Source of the DNA: Bacillota bacterium
Lineage (GTDB): Bacteria > Bacillota > Dethiobacteria > DTU022
NCBI GenBank assembly: GCA_016874655.1
Contig: VGTO01000014.1
Location: 1 to 33,431 of the forward strand
Reading direction: 5' to 3'
DNA length: 33,431 bases
In this document: piece by piece, positions 7,502 to 16,382 of the stretch
Numbering within the stretch: position 1 is the first letter of the stretch
Layout of the letters: every line of letters begins with the position of its first letter
The notes under the pieces: model-generated
The model's database searches: none
What the model was told of the DNA's origin: nothing
Seen by the model: the letters and a program-made list of their open reading frames with translations, nothing else
Made by a program: the position numbers and the translations under genes

Positions 7502-8331
7502 TAGTGATCCCTACTGCTAAAGGCTTTAAGCTGGTGTTCCTGCTTGACCTTAATGATCGTTCCCGGGGGATAATAGCCCCTGGCCGTGCCGTTGGGATAG
7601 AGCAGTGCGTTTTTCCCAAGCAAAGTGCCGGGCGTGCTGACGCTGTTACAGCCTGTTTCTACGCCGTCACCAAAAATCGCGCCAAACTTGCGCAGACCGG
7701 TCTGATAACTTTTGCCATCAACTGTAATCGTAACTTTAGAATCAATCATCTTCAGGTTGGCCAGTTTGGTGCCTGCTCCCAGATTAACCTGACCCAGAAT
7801 ACTGTCACCAATGTAGGCAAAGTGACCGGCCTTACTGCCACCAAGCATCACCGAGGATTTCATTTCGGTGGTATGGCCCACTACGCAATCATCGCCAACC
7901 AGCACATCACCACGGATGTAAGCCCCGTGGCGCACTTCGGTACCATCACCGATAATCGCCGGTCCCCGAACCAGGGCGGCGGGTTCAATGACCGTATTTT
8001 TACCGATATAGATCTGATCGTCCATTAGAAAGGCGCCAGCGTAAATAATCGATGCCCCGGTTAGCTCTTTACCTTCCATAATTACAACCGGTTTTTTACC
8101 ACTGCTGTCGATCTGGAACCCAGCCCTAATTACCATGCCGTCATGAATAATCACGGTTTTGGCAATCACCGTCTCCCCCTGGCGAGCCTCTTCAACGTTA
8201 GGCTGCAGGTTTTCTTTTAAGTAATCTTTGATTCTGCCTAATCCTTCCCAGACATATTCGGTCCCGGCAAAAAGGTCGGCAAACCGGCACTGAACAAGAT
8301 CAAAAAAATCAGCTGCCTGTAACACCTTCAT
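7501..8331 (-). CDS. Left-handed beta-helix (hexapeptide repeat) protein, GlmU/G1P-transferase C-terminal-like
   Basis: The 276-aa protein is dominated by hexapeptide repeats from about residue 90 to 250. Examples are IGKNTVIEPAALVRGPAIIG, YIRGDVLVGDDCVVGH and GGSKAGHFAYIGDSILG. This matches the C-terminal beta-helix domain of sugar-1-phosphate nucleotidyltransferases and GlmU, but the N-terminal nucleotidyltransferase domain is absent. An acetyltransferase or binding role on sugar phosphates is plausible. The start is ambiguous: the ATG at 8331 overlaps the upstream TGA as ATGA, while a GTG at 8325 has better spacing (8 nt) from AAAAGGAG. It lies between the AbfD-like and nucleotidyltransferase-like genes. 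Confidence 0.7.
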   Translation of the reverse strand: MKVLQAADFFDLVQCRFADLFAGTEYVWEGLGRIKDYLKENLQPNVEEARQGETVIAKTVIIHDGMVIRAGFQIDSSGKKPVVIMEGKELTGASIIYAGAFLMDDQIYIGKNTVIEPAALVRGPAIIGDGTEVRHGAYIRGDVLVGDDCVVGHTTEMKSSVMLGGSKAGHFAYIGDSILGQVNLGAGTKLANLKMIDSKVTITVDGKSYQTGLRKFGAIFGDGVETGCNSVSTPGTLLGKNALLYPNGTARGYYPPGTIIKVKQEHQLKAFSSRDH

Positions 8332-9779
8332 CACTCCTTTTCTAGGCCGGCGATTACGGCGGCCATTCTCTTCTTGGCAGCGATATCGGCCTGACGCCCG
8401 ATCATGATCCTCTGCGCCTGGGGCGAGCCGGCGCCATGCATCGATTCGGTGCGGTAACTAACAGCAGCGGTGCCAAGGGTTAGATTCTCAATCAGGCGCA
8501 TCACCCTGATCCGCTGCTCCGTTGAGACGGCCGCAGAGGCGCGGTAATATTTTTCTATATAGCGGCCGATCTCCGGATGTTTGAGATCCTTTTCCGAAGG
8601 CAGGGTTACCATTAGGCCCCCGGCAATATCCTCGGCCAGACGGGCAATTTCGTACGGAAAACGGGTAACATTCTGCTTGCAGACATTAGCCAGCAAAAGA
8701 TCAATCAGGTAGGTGCCGGAAGCAGTGGCATAGCCCTGGCTGGAACAGGCAATACCGCAGGCATAAAGGGTTTCGTTCAGTTGAATCATTTCGATCAGTT
8801 TATCCTTCACGTGTGAAGCACCGGCAGCCCCATTATACTCGGCGGCCAGCGCGGCAGCGCCAATCAGCACATCACCAACCCCCACTTTGCAGCCGCCATA
8901 ACTTTGGCGGTGATACCCGGCGAAGCGTTCAACCAGAGCACCGGAATACTGATACTCTCCGCACATGAAGACCCGTTCCCAGGGCACAAATACATCTTCA
9001 AAGATAACCAGGCATTCGTGCCCACCGTAGTGGCAGTTGCCTACATCAATAGTGCCGCCTTCCATCCGACGCGTATCGCAGGATTGACGGCCGTAAATAT
9101 AAGTAATGCCACTTGAACCACTGGGCACAGCGAAGGAGACGGCATAGTCGGCATCTTCCTCACTCATGGCCAAAGTGGGCATAACCAGTATTTCATGCGC
9201 CGCCAGCGCTCCTGTCTGGTGAGCCTTGGCGCCGCGCACCACAATCCCGTCGGGGCGCTTCTCCACTACCCGCAGGTAAAGGTCCGGGTCTTTCTGTTTT
9301 GAAGGCCTCTGTGACCGATCGCCCTTTGGATCGGTCATCGCCCCTTCAACCATCAGGTCATTTTCCTGAACGTACCTTAAAAATCGGCGAAAACGCCTGT
9401 GATAATCGACCCCTAAATCGCGTTCCATTTCAAAAGTAACACTGTCGACGGCATTAAAAGCATCCATCCCCACACAGCGTTGGAAACAAGCGGCAGTTTT
9501 CTGACCCAACAACCTCTGCATCTTAACCTTATTAATCAGATCATCTACGCCCTGGTGCAGGTGGGTAAAACGGTTGATTATTTTGCCGTCAAGGCTTGAG
9601 CGCACTGTCATCAACTCGGCACAGTCAGGATCGGCTGCAAGCTCATAGCTTTTAGCCACAGAATTGATCGAGGGTCGAATCAGCGGATGGTCTATCACGT
9701 TGTCAATTTTTTCGCCAAAAAGGTAGACCTGGTAGTTAATCGCACGCAATGAATCAAGGTATTCTTCGACAGTTTTCAC
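8331..9779 (-). CDS. 4-hydroxybutyryl-CoA dehydratase / vinylacetyl-CoA isomerase family (HpaB fold) with 4Fe-4S ligands
   Basis: The 482-aa protein belongs to the 4-hydroxyphenylacetate 3-hydroxylase flavoprotein family. It keeps the four cluster ligands of clostridial AbfD (Cys99, Cys103, His292, Cys299): here Cys98 and Cys102 in CFQRC, and His290 and Cys297 in HRQSYGGC, with the same spacing. This argues for the oxygen-sensitive dehydratase/isomerase type rather than the aerobic hydroxylase. Such enzymes convert 4-hydroxybutyryl-CoA to crotonyl-CoA in 4-aminobutyrate and succinate fermentation. The GTG start at 9779 has GGAGG 11 nt upstream. It heads an operon with amino-sugar genes, an odd setting: no CoA-transferase or 4-hydroxybutyrate dehydrogenase is present, so the true substrate may differ. 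Confidence 0.85.
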   Translation of the reverse strand: MKTVEEYLDSLRAINYQVYLFGEKIDNVIDHPLIRPSINSVAKSYELAADPDCAELMTVRSSLDGKIINRFTHLHQGVDDLINKVKMQRLLGQKTAACFQRCVGMDAFNAVDSVTFEMERDLGVDYHRRFRRFLRYVQENDLMVEGAMTDPKGDRSQRPSKQKDPDLYLRVVEKRPDGIVVRGAKAHQTGALAAHEILVMPTLAMSEEDADYAVSFAVPSGSSGITYIYGRQSCDTRRMEGGTIDVGNCHYGGHECLVIFEDVFVPWERVFMCGEYQYSGALVERFAGYHRQSYGGCKVGVGDVLIGAAALAAEYNGAAGASHVKDKLIEMIQLNETLYACGIACSSQGYATASGTYLIDLLLANVCKQNVTRFPYEIARLAEDIAGGLMVTLPSEKDLKHPEIGRYIEKYYRASAAVSTEQRIRVMRLIENLTLGTAAVSYRTESMHGAGSPQAQRIMIGRQADIAAKKRMAAVIAGLEKE

Positions 9780-9822
9780 CGCTTTATCTACCTCCCTTCA
9801 GATTAACAGTTTCGCCAAGCCC

Positions 9823-10212
9823 TCAACTGATAAAAAGCTCTTTTGTTGTATCCTTGTTCAGGTTAAGGATCGTAAAAATACCAAGTACGGTGCCAAGGGG
9901 CATAATCAGGCACTCGAGGAAAGCAACCGTGACGCAGAAGGTAATAGACTCTCGTTTTTTCATTTTGCGGCTGGCAATGAGGATCAGGACTGCCAGTACC
10001 CAGCCGGCCAAAATGATCACCAGGGCAAGGATAATAAATACAAGGCCCACGATGCGTGGTGCTGCTTCGCCACCGCTTGTTGCCCCGATAAAAATGGCAA
10101 TCCCGATCGCTAAGTAGATGATCGGAAGGCAGGCCATTAGTGCGGTAAAAATCCCAAGAATCAGATGCAGATTGGCCAGCAGATCGAGATTCTTTTCATC
10201 CTGTCCGTTCAT
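9823..10212 (-). CDS. Small membrane protein with four predicted transmembrane segments
   Basis: The 129-aa protein has a short charged N-terminus (MNGQDEKN), then four hydrophobic stretches at about residues 15-42, 52-80, 90-104 and 104-117, and a polar tail. A strong GGAGG lies 7 nt before ATG 10212, so it is surely translated. It resembles small DUF4064/DUF4870-like bacterial membrane proteins only in layout, and I do not recognise the family with confidence. It lies between the GGDEF gene and the AbfD-like operon on the same strand and could be cotranscribed with either. Confidence 0.7.
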   Translation of the reverse strand: MNGQDEKNLDLLANLHLILGIFTALMACLPIIYLAIGIAIFIGATSGGEAAPRIVGLVFIILALVIILAGWVLAVLILIASRKMKKRESITFCVTVAFLECLIMPLGTVLGIFTILNLNKDTTKELFIS

Positions 10213-10244
10213 AAAAAAACCTCCTTTAGCTCCCCGTAATTATT

Positions 10245-11795
10245 TTAAGCGGGCTTTGCAACAACGACACAATTACGACCATTTTCCTTTGCCTGATAGA
10301 GCGCCCGGTCTGCCTCAATCAGCAATCCGTCGACACTGATGATATCAGCATGATAGGTTGCGACGCCAATACTAATGGTGTAGCTGATTAAAGCTCCATC
10401 ATGGCGCACTTTTGAAGACTCAACAGTTTTTCTCAATTCCTCGGCCAAATATAATGCCTTTTCGACCGCTGTATCAGGAAGTAAAATGCTAAATTCTTCT
10501 CCACCAAGCCTGGCGGCAGTATCCAATTCACGCAACCGTTTCTTTAATAATTCTGCAAAGGCAATGAGAACCCGATCTCCTCCGCTATGGCCATAGGCAT
10601 CGTTAATCTTTTTGAAGTGATCGAGATCGATTGTGATGATCGACAAAGGAATTTTATAGCGCATTGAGCGTTTTAGCTCTTTTTCTGTTATCTGTGTAAA
10701 GAATCGGCGGTTTCGGAGCCCGGTCAGGTAATCAGTAGTTGCCATTAAACGTAAGTTTTCTTCAGCAAAACGCTGATCAGTAATATCTTTTATAATTACC
10801 ATCTGCCCCTGCAAATTGTTTATGTCTTCTGCAAGCGGTATAATATCTGCCCTAAACCAATGATCTTTTTCAGATGTTTCCTCTTGCAATTCAAATGACA
10901 AATACTTTTCAACAGGTTTTTGTAAATTTTGTAGGAGTTTTGGCCAGGATCTCTTTAGCTCTGACAGGTTCTTGCCTATTGATTCTTCGTCCAAATTAAA
11001 TAATTCTTTCGCAGCAGCATTGAAATCTACCAACCTTAATCTTAAGTCAAAAACCAATGCCCCATCTGGTAAAGCTTCAAAAAGTAGGTCCCTGGCTACA
11101 GGAATGATATCAAATAATCTATAACGGACAAGGCCATAATAAAAACAGATCGCGCTTAACGGCAATATAAAAGCGGTAATATCGATGTTTATGCTGATAG
11201 CGCGGGTCAGATATACTATAAAACCTAACCATGGCAACAGTGAGCCGATAAATATAATGGCGATCTGCTTGCGGATGTTTCTTTTCGAACCAAACCACAT
11301 CAGCAAAAAGAGTATATTACTAAGAATCACAGAAAATGAAATATTAACGATGTGAAACCAGTACCAGATGCCACGCTCAAATGTAAGAATTGGAAAGGGA
11401 CCACTTAAATCAAGGTAAGAGCTCCGGTAAATTAAACCATGATACTCATTCGTCAGGTTCAGGACAAAGGTAATTATAGGAATAACAAGCAGTGCTAATA
11501 ACCAGGGAAAAGTGAACTTTTTGACCCGTCCGGTATACTTTAAGGCAAAGAACAGAAATGCGGGGGCAATAAATGATATTCCAAGATATTGAAGTTTGCT
11601 CCATATCAGAACAATATTCAATTCAGTGCTTGACAGTTCAAGAGCATAGAAGAAAGCGTAAATAGCGCAGGCCAAAGCCAATAAGCTAAATTCCCGTGTC
11701 CCCTTCACTTCCTCTAAGCCCCATGACCGGAAGAATAGAACAAGAATAGCCAGAGCTGCGACAAATAGGATAATCGCGTACGGATTAAAAAACAA
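10245..11795 (-). CDS. Membrane-bound diguanylate cyclase (7TM - PAS - GGDEF)
   Basis: The 516-aa protein has about seven transmembrane segments in residues 1-225, in the style of histidine-kinase 7TM sensor regions. A PAS-like domain follows (~230-345, with DGALVFDLRLRLVDFNAAA). The GGDEF domain covers ~350-515. It has the metal and substrate motif DLDHFKKINDAYGH and the active-site variant GGEEF (431-435), which is catalytically competent in known cyclases. RELD at 422-425 is the inhibitory I-site (RxxD) at the usual five-residue spacing, so product inhibition by c-di-GMP is expected. The TTG start at 11795 has a poorly spaced GGTGAG; no better start is visible. It follows threonine aldolase by 36 nt. 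Confidence 0.9.
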   Translation of the reverse strand: MFFNPYAIILFVAALAILVLFFRSWGLEEVKGTREFSLLALACAIYAFFYALELSSTELNIVLIWSKLQYLGISFIAPAFLFFALKYTGRVKKFTFPWLLALLVIPIITFVLNLTNEYHGLIYRSSYLDLSGPFPILTFERGIWYWFHIVNISFSVILSNILFLLMWFGSKRNIRKQIAIIFIGSLLPWLGFIVYLTRAISINIDITAFILPLSAICFYYGLVRYRLFDIIPVARDLLFEALPDGALVFDLRLRLVDFNAAAKELFNLDEESIGKNLSELKRSWPKLLQNLQKPVEKYLSFELQEETSEKDHWFRADIIPLAEDINNLQGQMVIIKDITDQRFAEENLRLMATTDYLTGLRNRRFFTQITEKELKRSMRYKIPLSIITIDLDHFKKINDAYGHSGGDRVLIAFAELLKKRLRELDTAARLGGEEFSILLPDTAVEKALYLAEELRKTVESSKVRHDGALISYTISIGVATYHADIISVDGLLIEADRALYQAKENGRNCVVVAKPA

Positions 11796-11831
11796 ATTCT
11801 CACCCCGAAAGACGCTACTGTTTTCTTCTGT

Positions 11832-12851
11832 TTAGCCTAATAGATCCTTTACCTGCTGTAAAGTGGTTTCTATATCAGCCCTGTTTACTTCCTTGTTGGT
11901 AGTAAAGCGGATCCGATCGGGCTCAATTGCCACGGTCAGAATACCTCTCTTTTCGAGCTCTTCGCCCAGCTGCCGAATAGACATGGTTGTCGGTTTAACG
12001 ATGACAATGTTGGTGTCTACATCTTCTGGATTAAACTCGATCCCCTTAATTTTTGCCAGCCCTTCAGCCAAAAGGCGGGCATTGGCATGATCTTCAGCCA
12101 GGCGTTCAACCATCGTTTCCAGGGCCACAATACCGGCCGCGGCAATTATACCGGCCTGGCGCATTCCGCCGCCCAACCTTTTGCGCCAGCGCCTTGCCTC
12201 TTCAATAAACTGATGGGTGCCGGCGATTATCGAGCCAACCGGTGCACCCAAACCCTTGGAAAGGCAAAACTGAACCGAGGTTGTGCAGGCGGCATAGTCT
12301 TTAACCGGCACTCCGGAAGCAACCGCGGCGTTAAAAATGCGGGCGCCGTCAAGGTGTACCGGCAGGTTATGTTTAAGAGCAACCTGGTAAACCGCTTGCA
12401 TATCTTCAAGTGGCACAACCGTTCCCCCGGCCCGGTTGTGAGTGTTCTCCAGGCAGATCAGTGATGTGGGCGGCAGGTGGATATCATCCTCGCGGATTGC
12501 CCACTCCACCAGATCCGCCGACAGGGAGCCGCGCTTGCCCGGCAGGGGCCGGGGCTGGATGCCGGCAAAAACTGAAGCAGCCGCTGCTTCATAATAGTAG
12601 ATATGTGAATCTGCCTCGAGGATTACTTCTGTTCCCGGGCTGGTATGCGTTAAGATGGCGATCTGATTACCCATGGTACCGCTAGGCACCAACATGGCCT
12701 CTTCCTTGCCGAGCAGGTCAGCCGCCAGCTCCTGGAGACGGTTCACAGTCGGATCATGACCGTAAACATCATCGCCTAATTCTGCTTCATAGATTGCCTT
12801 CCTCATTGCCTCGGTCGGCAGTGTTACCGTATCGCTTCGCAAATCAATCAA
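11832..12851 (-). CDS. ltaE: Low-specificity L-threonine aldolase
   Basis: This PLP enzyme cleaves L-threonine or allo-threonine to glycine and acetaldehyde. The 339-aa length matches LtaE. It begins with the family signature MIDLRSDTVTLPT and contains GDDVYGHDP, the VPSGTMGNQ loop, HLDGARIFNAA and the PLP lysine in CLSKGLGAPVGS. The TTG at 12851 is supported by AAGGAGGAA at 8 nt. The glycine it makes could feed one-carbon metabolism through a lipoyl-dependent glycine cleavage system, which would use the lipoyl genes at the right end, but that link is inference. Confidence 0.93.
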   Translation of the reverse strand: MIDLRSDTVTLPTEAMRKAIYEAELGDDVYGHDPTVNRLQELAADLLGKEEAMLVPSGTMGNQIAILTHTSPGTEVILEADSHIYYYEAAAASVFAGIQPRPLPGKRGSLSADLVEWAIREDDIHLPPTSLICLENTHNRAGGTVVPLEDMQAVYQVALKHNLPVHLDGARIFNAAVASGVPVKDYAACTTSVQFCLSKGLGAPVGSIIAGTHQFIEEARRWRKRLGGGMRQAGIIAAAGIVALETMVERLAEDHANARLLAEGLAKIKGIEFNPEDVDTNIVIVKPTTMSIRQLGEELEKRGILTVAIEPDRIRFTTNKEVNRADIETTLQQVKDLLG

Positions 12852-12910
12852 TCAAAATTCCTCCTTCATACTCAAGGTCGGCTGTTTCTCGACCAAAACC
12901 TTATAGCCAA

Positions 12911-14137
12911 TCAGGCAGCCTGTTCTCCTTCTGCCTTTGCTTCGCCGCCCTGGACCCTGGTCATCATCAATAGCGCTACCAGGTAGGCAACAGCCGCCAT
13001 CGGGAAGAGGACCATCCGCGTGCCAAAAAGATCCATCACCCAGCCGAAGATCGGCGGGGCGATAATGGCCGCCAGCATGGAGAAGAAATAATAGAGACCG
13101 GTGTAAGTGCCCAGTTTGGCCACCGGGGACATATCGCTGACCATCGGGTATGAGTTAATATTTATCAAGGCCCAAAAGACTCCACCCAAAACCAAAAGCG
13201 AGATCGCCAACACGATCGGGGTGGCAAAGTAAAATGAGCCCAGCATCAGACACATACCCACCAGACCGGCCAAAATCGTCTTTTTGCGGCCCAGCGCCGT
13301 AGCGATAAAGCCGCTTGGAATGGCCATTAGCAGGAATGAGAGCGAAAAGAAACCGAGATAAAAAGCAGCCTGAGATTCGTCAATACCCCACTTGTCCATC
13401 CCGTAAAGGGTAAAAAATGTTTCTACACCGTTCCAACCGATGAACCAGAAAAATATGGCATAGAAGAGAAAGCGGGTTGTACTCTCTTTTTCCTTCATAA
13501 TAGCCATAAGTGAACTATAAATACCACCGGGGCGTTTTTCCGCCTCCTCGAATTCGTCGCGGGGCTCACGGATTGCCGCCATTAATATAACTAATACGAC
13601 AATCATGATCACCGCGGCAACCACGAATGCCCCGTTGACACTGATCATCCTGGTAAAAACAAAGAAAAAGAGCAGGGCGCCAAGGCCGCCCATTAAGTTA
13701 ACAACACCGTTGGCCTTACTCCGGTAGATGGAGGGTGTCAGGTCAGGCATCAGGGCAATGGCCGGAGCCCGAAAGGCAGCCATGGCAATATTCATGATAA
13801 TGATCACCGGAATTAGAATGGCCAGAGAATAGCCGACATAGGGAATCAGGGCAAAAAAGAAAGCGGCAACCGGCACACTGACCAGCAGAAAAGGCATGCG
13901 ACGACCGAAGCGGGTCCAGGTCCGATCACTCATTGCCCCGAAAACTGGAATCAGCAGGATGGCAGCTATATTATCAAAAGTCATAATAATGCCAACAGCG
14001 GTGTCGGTGTAAGGCAGGTGTGTAAGCAACCTTTCCAGTATTGGTGGCACATAAGCATTGTAAATAGACCAGGTGAGGGAAATGATCAGAAAACCAAGGC
14101 CGAGAATGACAATCTTTAAATAATTAAATGATTTCAT
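12911..14137 (-). CDS. MFS transporter, 12 TM (sugar/GPH-like)
   Basis: The 408-aa protein has about twelve transmembrane helices. The Major Facilitator loop motif appears after TM2 as GAMSDRTWTRFGRRMP, with a partial repeat in the second half (ALGRKKTILAGLVG). The D-R-x-x-x-R-x-G-R-R form resembles SLC45/glycoside-pentoside-hexuronide type carriers. The C-terminus is cytoplasmic and charged. ATG 14137 directly follows the TAA of the GDPD gene, and its GGAGG lies in the last GDPD codons, so the two are translationally coupled. This suggests it may import or export a substrate or product of GDPD, such as a glycerophosphodiester or polyol. Substrate unknown. Confidence 0.85.
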   Translation of the reverse strand: MKSFNYLKIVILGLGFLIISLTWSIYNAYVPPILERLLTHLPYTDTAVGIIMTFDNIAAILLIPVFGAMSDRTWTRFGRRMPFLLVSVPVAAFFFALIPYVGYSLAILIPVIIIMNIAMAAFRAPAIALMPDLTPSIYRSKANGVVNLMGGLGALLFFFVFTRMISVNGAFVVAAVIMIVVLVILMAAIREPRDEFEEAEKRPGGIYSSLMAIMKEKESTTRFLFYAIFFWFIGWNGVETFFTLYGMDKWGIDESQAAFYLGFFSLSFLLMAIPSGFIATALGRKKTILAGLVGMCLMLGSFYFATPIVLAISLLVLGGVFWALININSYPMVSDMSPVAKLGTYTGLYYFFSMLAAIIAPPIFGWVMDLFGTRMVLFPMAAVAYLVALLMMTRVQGGEAKAEGEQAA

Positions 14138-14875
14138 TTACTTACCTCCATTGATTATTTTATGCAAATCCTGAGGCCGATCGGTGATAATCGCATCAAT
14201 CCCACCAGCCACCATCAGTTCCATATAGAGAGGCTCATTAACTGTCCAGGCATAGATAGCAAGGTTATGCTCCCTGAAACCGCTGACCAGCTCCGGGTGC
14301 TGCAGGTGGTAAAATAGCGGGTGCACCGAGTAACAGCCAAGTTTTAGAGCATATCCCCAGGGTTCAAAAAGCCCGGCGACATAAAGCATTCCAGTCCGGA
14401 TCTCTTTATTCAGTTCGCGGCACGTAACCAAACTGTAGTGGTTAAAAGAAGATACAACAACCTGATCTTCTAAGTTCCGGGTGGTAACCGCCTCGATAAC
14501 CTTCTCCTCCAATCCGGGATAAAGCACAATGCCACTTTTCAGCTCGATGTTGTAGACCAGGTTTGTGGAGGAGAATTGATCAAGCACTTGATCGAGAGTT
14601 GGTATTTTCTCTCCGGCAAATTCTTCGCCAAACCAGCTGCCGGCATCAAGGTGCTGCAGCTCTTGCAGGGTGTAATCTTTAACCAAGCCACTGCCGCTCG
14701 TGGTGCGCTCCAGTTTCTCATCGTGAATCACCACCACAGAGCCATCTTTGCTTAATTGAACATCAAATTCGAGACCGGAAGCACCCACCTCGACCGCACG
14801 GCGAAAAGCAGCCATGGTGTTTTCCGGAGCATCTGTATTGGCGCCGCGGTGGGCCAGATTCAGTGTTTTACTCAA
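14138..14875 (-). CDS. ugpQ: Glycerophosphodiester phosphodiesterase (GDPD)
   Basis: The 245-aa protein is a standard cytosolic-type GDPD with no signal peptide. It hydrolyses glycerophosphodiesters to sn-glycerol 3-phosphate and an alcohol. Motifs are AHRGANTDAPENT (catalytic His-Arg and metal Glu), LEFDVQLSKDG (metal Glu/Asp), VIHDEKLERTT (second catalytic His), NIELKSG and WTVNEP near the end. The TTG start at 14875 has AAAGGAGGAG at good spacing. It lies upstream of and adjoins the MFS gene. The ugpQ symbol is by similarity of type and does not imply the E. coli operon. Confidence 0.9.
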   Translation of the reverse strand: MSKTLNLAHRGANTDAPENTMAAFRRAVEVGASGLEFDVQLSKDGSVVVIHDEKLERTTSGSGLVKDYTLQELQHLDAGSWFGEEFAGEKIPTLDQVLDQFSSTNLVYNIELKSGIVLYPGLEEKVIEAVTTRNLEDQVVVSSFNHYSLVTCRELNKEIRTGMLYVAGLFEPWGYALKLGCYSVHPLFYHLQHPELVSGFREHNLAIYAWTVNEPLYMELMVAGGIDAIITDRPQDLHKIINGGK

Positions 14876-14914
14876 TTGTCACTCCTCCTTTAACTCCATA
14901 CAGAGCGGGTTTTT

Positions 14915-14957
14915 TCACCCCCACCCCATCCCTCCCCTCTCAAGGGGGAGGGGAGTT
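14915..14957 (+). repeat. GC-rich palindromic repeat, copy A (intergenic)
   Basis: The 43-nt sequence beginning TCACCCCCACCCC and containing CTCAAGGGGGAGGGG matches a second copy at 30436-30478 at 38 of 43 positions by my alignment. It contains an inverted repeat, CCTCCCCT facing AGGGGGAGG. This copy lies in the 90-nt gap between the GDPD gene and the second DUF362 gene. Repeats of this appearance, translated as PLRGEGRGGG, turn up in many bacterial genomes. Confidence 0.8.
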
Positions 14958-14965
14958 AATGGAAT

Positions 14966-16288
14966 CTACTCTACCCGGAAAAAGGCTTCATCAAATTCAG
15001 GCTTTCCTTCATAGCGGCCCATAAAGAAACCGGGCAGACTGTCAATCTGTTCAAAAAGGGCCGCATCGGCCTTAATACCAGCCTTGTTTAAAGCTTCCAC
15101 AATCTCTTTAGGTTCAGGCGGACAGCCCTTGGCGGCAAACATCTGCTGAATCTCGGGGTGGTCTTTATTCTTGCGGTACATGCACTGGCCGATCAGCAAA
15201 GTGGCCTGCATGCCCGGTGACGGTTCCATCACTTTACCGGTTAAAACCTCGACTCCATCCCAAGCCTCACCCTGCCAGGCCTGACGGATGGCTGTTAAAA
15301 TCAGGCCGTTTAAAGCAGAACAGTACGTGCACATCGTGTCATCAAATTTACGGTAGTAAACACCTGCCAGGCCCTGTTTGGCCAGAGCGGCAGGCATCTC
15401 CCCACTATCATTACAATCGTATTCAAAATCATATTCATGATAGGAGATAACATCTTCTATCTTTTCACCGATCACTTCAATGTCGGAAAGGTCAAGCGGC
15501 CGACCGGCCCTGGCAGCAGCCAAAGCCAGATGTTTTACCCGGACCGGATCGTGGCCGAGCACTTTTGCACCCACCAAATCAGCAGATAAAAGATCCGGGG
15601 AGGCAATCAGCAGATTAGTGCGCCGCATCCGCCCGTCAAAAGCAGGGCCCCGTTCCAGGCTGTATATGCCATCGATCAGTGACAGCCCGGGAGGCATCGG
15701 ATCGGCGATTTTTGATACATAAAAATGCAGATCCTTATCGCGATCGGCATTATGACATTTCTTGCGCGATGCAATATCGATGGTGCCTTTTAAATTTTTC
15801 ATCCCTAAGCTGACCACCGTCTGGTTGTGCGATTTTAAGGCCGGAATATCGACCAAAAAGTCGCTTTCGAGGATGTCCGTATTAATTTTAAGGCTGATTC
15901 CTTCGCCTAAGTCTACCTTCTTAAAGGGCCGCTCCATGATATTAATGAATTTAACACCGTAGCGCTCTTTAAGGGTTTCGTAACCGAGGCTTTTAAAAGC
16001 ATGGGCCGGGGTTTCGGTATCTTTAGGATCGGCCACAATTCCTTCGCCAATCGTAATATCATCGACCCCGTGCTCCTTTAAGGTTATAACCAGATCCTCA
16101 ATCACCCTTGAAGTGGTGATCACTCCCCACTTGGGAAAGTTACAGGTTTTGGTCCAAAAAACTATGTTCGGCTTGATGAAGACCCTGGCCGCTGCAGGCA
16201 GGTGATCGAGCCCACCACAATCGCGAATGACCTTCTGCACCGATTCCAGCGGTTTTTCATAACGGACAATCGCTACTTTATTTGTCAC
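14966..16288 (-). CDS. DUF362 protein, long form without ferredoxin domain
   Basis: The 440-aa protein has the DUF362 core in residues ~1-270, seen in FIKPNIVFWTKTC, ITIGEGIVADP, DIPALKSHNQTVVSLGMKN and LIDGIYSLERGP. Unlike the DUF362 gene at 4.6 kb it carries no 4Fe-4S ferredoxin motifs. Instead it has a C-terminal region of ~150 residues containing MCTYCSALNG and further Cys (IGQCMYR, AKGCPPEP), which may bind a metal. The function is unknown. The GTG at 16288 has GGAGG 7 nt upstream. It lies 94 nt after the ornithine carbamoyltransferase gene on the same strand. Confidence 0.75.
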   Translation of the reverse strand: MTNKVAIVRYEKPLESVQKVIRDCGGLDHLPAAARVFIKPNIVFWTKTCNFPKWGVITTSRVIEDLVITLKEHGVDDITIGEGIVADPKDTETPAHAFKSLGYETLKERYGVKFINIMERPFKKVDLGEGISLKINTDILESDFLVDIPALKSHNQTVVSLGMKNLKGTIDIASRKKCHNADRDKDLHFYVSKIADPMPPGLSLIDGIYSLERGPAFDGRMRRTNLLIASPDLLSADLVGAKVLGHDPVRVKHLALAAARAGRPLDLSDIEVIGEKIEDVISYHEYDFEYDCNDSGEMPAALAKQGLAGVYYRKFDDTMCTYCSALNGLILTAIRQAWQGEAWDGVEVLTGKVMEPSPGMQATLLIGQCMYRKNKDHPEIQQMFAAKGCPPEPKEIVEALNKAGIKADAALFEQIDSLPGFFMGRYEGKPEFDEAFFRVE

Positions 16289-16382
16289 CCGGTTACCTCC
16301 ACTGATCCAGCTCTATTTTTGGTTTCAAACAGTAGTTGCTGCCATTCAGACATCAGTTTTGTCCACTAATCCATAAGCCTTA

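Noticed and set aside
12870-12895. Inverted repeat GGTCG...CGACC between the MFS and threonine aldolase genes as a terminator
   Set aside because: A five-base stem without a T-run on either strand is too weak to call.
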